8,417 bases of DNA, taken from contig CAMAIG010000046.1 in the NCBI GenBank assembly GCA_945835085.1, forward strand, positions 1-8,417, given 5' to 3'. Source of the DNA: an uncultured Ruminococcus sp. Lineage in GTDB: Bacteria; Bacillota; Clostridia; Oscillospirales; Ruminococcaceae. Below the pieces are notes generated by a model that worked only from the letters and a program-made list of their open reading frames with translations, searched no databases and was not told the origin of the DNA. How positions within the stretch are numbered: position 1 is the first letter of the stretch; the number at the start of each line of letters is the position of its first letter. The position numbers and the translations under genes are program-made. Positions 6,719 to 8,417 of the stretch are shown here, one piece after another.

Positions 6719-6752
6719 GCAAATGATCTTTTATTTGCGGCTCGGTAACGTT
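6719..6752 (+). repeat. Copy 2 of the intergenic repeat with 20-bp identical core
   Basis: The core 6733-6752 is identical to 21-40. Bases 6719-6726 (GCAAATGA) can pair with 6731-6738 (TTATTTGC, one G-U pair) around a TCTT loop. It lies between the two copies of the 24-bp repeat in the convergent gap between the cyclase and glycosidase genes. Confidence 0.65.
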
Positions 6753-6763
6753 ATACAGAAATA

Positions 6764-6797
6764 ATTTTTATTTGAAAATATGCGGAGTGTCACCGCA
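6764..6797 (-). terminator. Possible weak terminator of the GH127 gene
   Basis: Read on the minus strand, the hairpin TGCGG...CCGCA (6797-6781) follows the GH127 stop by about 15 nt and is followed by an AT-rich stretch starting TATTTTC. The stem is short and the T-run is interrupted, so termination is only possible, not clear. Confidence 0.35.
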
Positions 6798-6805
6798 GCC
6801 ATCTC
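6782..6805 (+). repeat. 24-bp hairpin-bearing repeat, copy 2
   Basis: It matches 6683-6706 with three substitutions, at the 5th, 11th and 21st positions. The outer stem TGCGG/CCGCA (6781-6785 with 6793-6797) is kept. The copy lies just past the stop codon of the minus-strand GH127 gene, so both convergent genes end next to a copy. Confidence 0.65.
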
Positions 6806-6812
6806 ACTTATT

Positions 6813-8417
6813 TTACCGTTCACTCACATTCATCCAGACCCTCATATCATTTTCGCCGCGGTTTCCCCAGGTATAATAGGGAACGGCAACGGCTTCGCAG
6901 GGAGTAAGTTTTTCCGGCTCGCTGCTGTATAGATCATCGCATTCCGAAATGCGATATGCTTTTGCGGTGAGCTTTACGGTGCCCTCGGGAAGCAGAGGGT
7001 CAGATCCGCCGATGGTGGGAGTAACGCTTCTGTCTATCCTGATATCTCTGACGCTGCCGTTATCTGCACCCTCAAAACAGTAAACAAGAGGTCCACGCAT
7101 CAGGGCGGTCATTCCCGATAATCTCGGCACCTTGTTTGATGCTCTTACAAATCTTGGAGTGCCCTCAAGGAGCAGCTCTATCTTCGCATTTTCGTTTATA
7201 TTGATGTAAACATAGCCCTTTATGGGAGCGTCTGAAATATTCGAACCATTGACTTTAAGGGTATAGCTTCTGCTCCATTTTGGGATACGCACAGCAAGTC
7301 TGCCGCTGCCCTTAACGTCGTATCTGACAGTCATATCATAGGGGTAATCGGTTGTGCATCTGAGTGAAATGCCGTTTTCAAAGCTCACACTTCCCGATGC
7401 AAACAGATGACAATATGCGGTGTCACTGCTTTCTCCGTAGGCATATTTTCCGATAGAGCCTATGAGTCTTGCCGCATTGGGAGGACAGCAGGCACAAGCA
7501 TACCATCCGGGACGGGAGGGCAGAACGTGAGAATGGGTGCTGGCTTTTCCCGAAATGCCAAGATCAATTTCAAGGGGATTTACATAGAAAAATCTCTTTC
7601 CGTCAAGCTGCATTCCAGCAAGGACTGTATTATAGAATGCAAGCTCCATAACATCTGCATATTCTCCCCGTATCTCATTTTCAAGCATTCTGCTGCCAAA
7701 AAACATTAGTCCGATAGCGGCACAGGTTTCCGAATAAGCGGTATCGGGTGGCAGATCGTAATCAACGGTAAAGGCTTCTCCGTTGACGGTTGAGCCGATA
7801 CCTCCCGTAATGTACATTTTCTTGTGAACGATATTGTCCCATAAGCGACGGCAGGCTTCGATAAGCTCTTTGTCATTCGTTTCGGCTGCAAGGTCTGCCA
7901 TACCAGTGTAGAGATAAACCGCACGGACAGCGTGTCCCGTTGCTTCGGACTGCTGACGGACGGGCTTTCCGCTCTGGCGGTAGTCATTGTCCCATGGATT
8001 GCTGCCCCACACCGTCCAATCTCTCTTTTCCGCTTCCTTTGCGTAAAATGACGGGTCTGCACCACGGTCGTCAATGAACTGCTTTGCAAGCTCAAGAAAA
8101 TGCATATTGTTTGTCAGGCGATAGAGCTTCAAAAGAGCAAGCTCGATTTCGGGGTGTCCCGGTATGCCCTTGTTTTTCTGCAGAACAAATCTGTCGTAAA
8201 TGCATTCAGCATTCTTAATGGCAATATTGAGAAATTTCCTTTTTCCCGTGGCTTCAAAATAGGCACAGGCTGCTTCTATCATGTGACCCGAGCAGTAAAG
8301 CTCATGGGCTTCAAGAAGATTTGTCCAGCGCTTTTCCCTGTCCTTCACGGTAAAATATGTGTTGAGATAACCGTCCTCGTCCTGGGCGTCGGCAATGAGG
8401 TCAATAAGCTCGTCCGC
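6813..8417 (-). CDS. GH127 beta-L-arabinofuranosidase (DUF1680), 5' end outside the window
   Basis: This is the C-terminal 534 residues of a glycoside hydrolase that releases L-arabinofuranose from plant arabinan-, xylan- or extensin-type glycans. The frame is open to the window edge (the GTG at 8348 is internal), and residues such as AQDEDGYLNTYF, typical of the family, lie there. Key residues match Bifidobacterium longum HypBA1. Glu in GEAF is spaced exactly as the acid/base Glu322, being 16 residues before Glu in SETC (Glu338). Cys in SETC matches Cys340. The CACCPPN block supplies the Cys417 nucleophile and Cys418 zinc ligand. The C-terminal part is beta-rich, as in the family. No signal peptide can be judged because the start is missing. 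GH127 enzymes in Clostridia are often intracellular and act on imported oligosaccharides. Full length is usually about 630-660 residues, so roughly 100-130 residues are missing. Confidence 0.95.
   Translation of the reverse strand, partial: ADELIDLIADAQDEDGYLNTYFTVKDREKRWTNLLEAHELYCSGHMIEAACAYFEATGKRKFLNIAIKNAECIYDRFVLQKNKGIPGHPEIELALLKLYRLTNNMHFLELAKQFIDDRGADPSFYAKEAEKRDWTVWGSNPWDNDYRQSGKPVRQQSEATGHAVRAVYLYTGMADLAAETNDKELIEACRRLWDNIVHKKMYITGGIGSTVNGEAFTVDYDLPPDTAYSETCAAIGLMFFGSRMLENEIRGEYADVMELAFYNTVLAGMQLDGKRFFYVNPLEIDLGISGKASTHSHVLPSRPGWYACACCPPNAARLIGSIGKYAYGESSDTAYCHLFASGSVSFENGISLRCTTDYPYDMTVRYDVKGSGRLAVRIPKWSRSYTLKVNGSNISDAPIKGYVYININENAKIELLLEGTPRFVRASNKVPRLSGMTALMRGPLVYCFEGADNGSVRDIRIDRSVTPTIGGSDPLLPEGTVKLTAKAYRISECDDLYSSEPEKLTPCEAVAVPYYTWGNRGENDMRVWMNVSER

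Noticed and set aside
6676..6812. CRISPR array
   Set aside because: Repeats are imperfect, only two copies of each type exist, spacing is irregular and no cas gene is present.
7706..8095. 129-codon minus-strand frame overlapping the GH127 gene
   Set aside because: It is an out-of-frame shadow of a gene whose catalytic residues are readable.
8349..8417. GH127 gene starting at the GTG at 8346-8348
   Set aside because: The frame stays open to the window edge and encodes family-typical residues (AQDEDGYLNTYF), so this GTG is internal.

Overview
The window looks like chromosomal DNA of a low-to-moderate GC Gram-positive gut or rumen anaerobe, probably a Clostridia member close to Ruminococcus (Oscillospiraceae). 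The grounds are sigma-A promoters at or near the TTGACA-17-TATAAT consensus, purine-rich ribosome binding sites, GTG/TTG starts, a GH127 plant-glycan enzyme, and a LytTR response regulator. This taxonomic placement is inference; no rRNA or marker gene is present.

Region 1 (1-4460): two minus-strand genes read away from a divergent promoter region at 4288-4460. The first is a 1153-residue multidomain protein. It has an FN3-like segment, a BIG2-like Ig domain, a CapA/PGA_cap-type metallophosphatase domain, and two tandem copies of a DUF6270-like (GSC-motif, possibly SGNH-like) domain. The first DUF6270-like copy has lost the GSC motif. Only about 35 bp downstream is a CheY-LytTR response regulator, probably co-transcribed; no sensor kinase is visible. 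A hairpin-forming intergenic repeat follows at the window's left edge.

Region 2 (4461-6675): two plus-strand genes, each with its own consensus-like promoter. The first is a six-helix voltage-gated potassium channel with a TVGYGD filter and an arginine-rich S4. A TrkA-C/RCK-C domain is fused directly after S6, without an RCK-N (Rossmann) domain. A strong intrinsic terminator begins inside its last codons. The second is a membrane-anchored diguanylate cyclase with about seven transmembrane helices and an intact GGDEF.

Region 3 (6676-8417): a 137-bp convergent intergenic region holds short repeats. One is a 20-bp sequence identical, in the same orientation, to one at the left edge of the window; the other is a 24-bp hairpin-bearing repeat present twice. 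Then comes the 3' part of a minus-strand GH127 beta-L-arabinofuranosidase gene whose start lies beyond the window.

Together the genes suggest surface or envelope and signalling functions (surface polymer or glycan modification, LytTR control, c-di-GMP, ion conductance) next to a hemicellulose or arabinan utilisation gene. The most unusual item is the 1153-residue CapA/double-DUF6270 fusion. It carries domain types usually found outside the cytoplasm, yet its well-fixed start leaves no room for a signal peptide.
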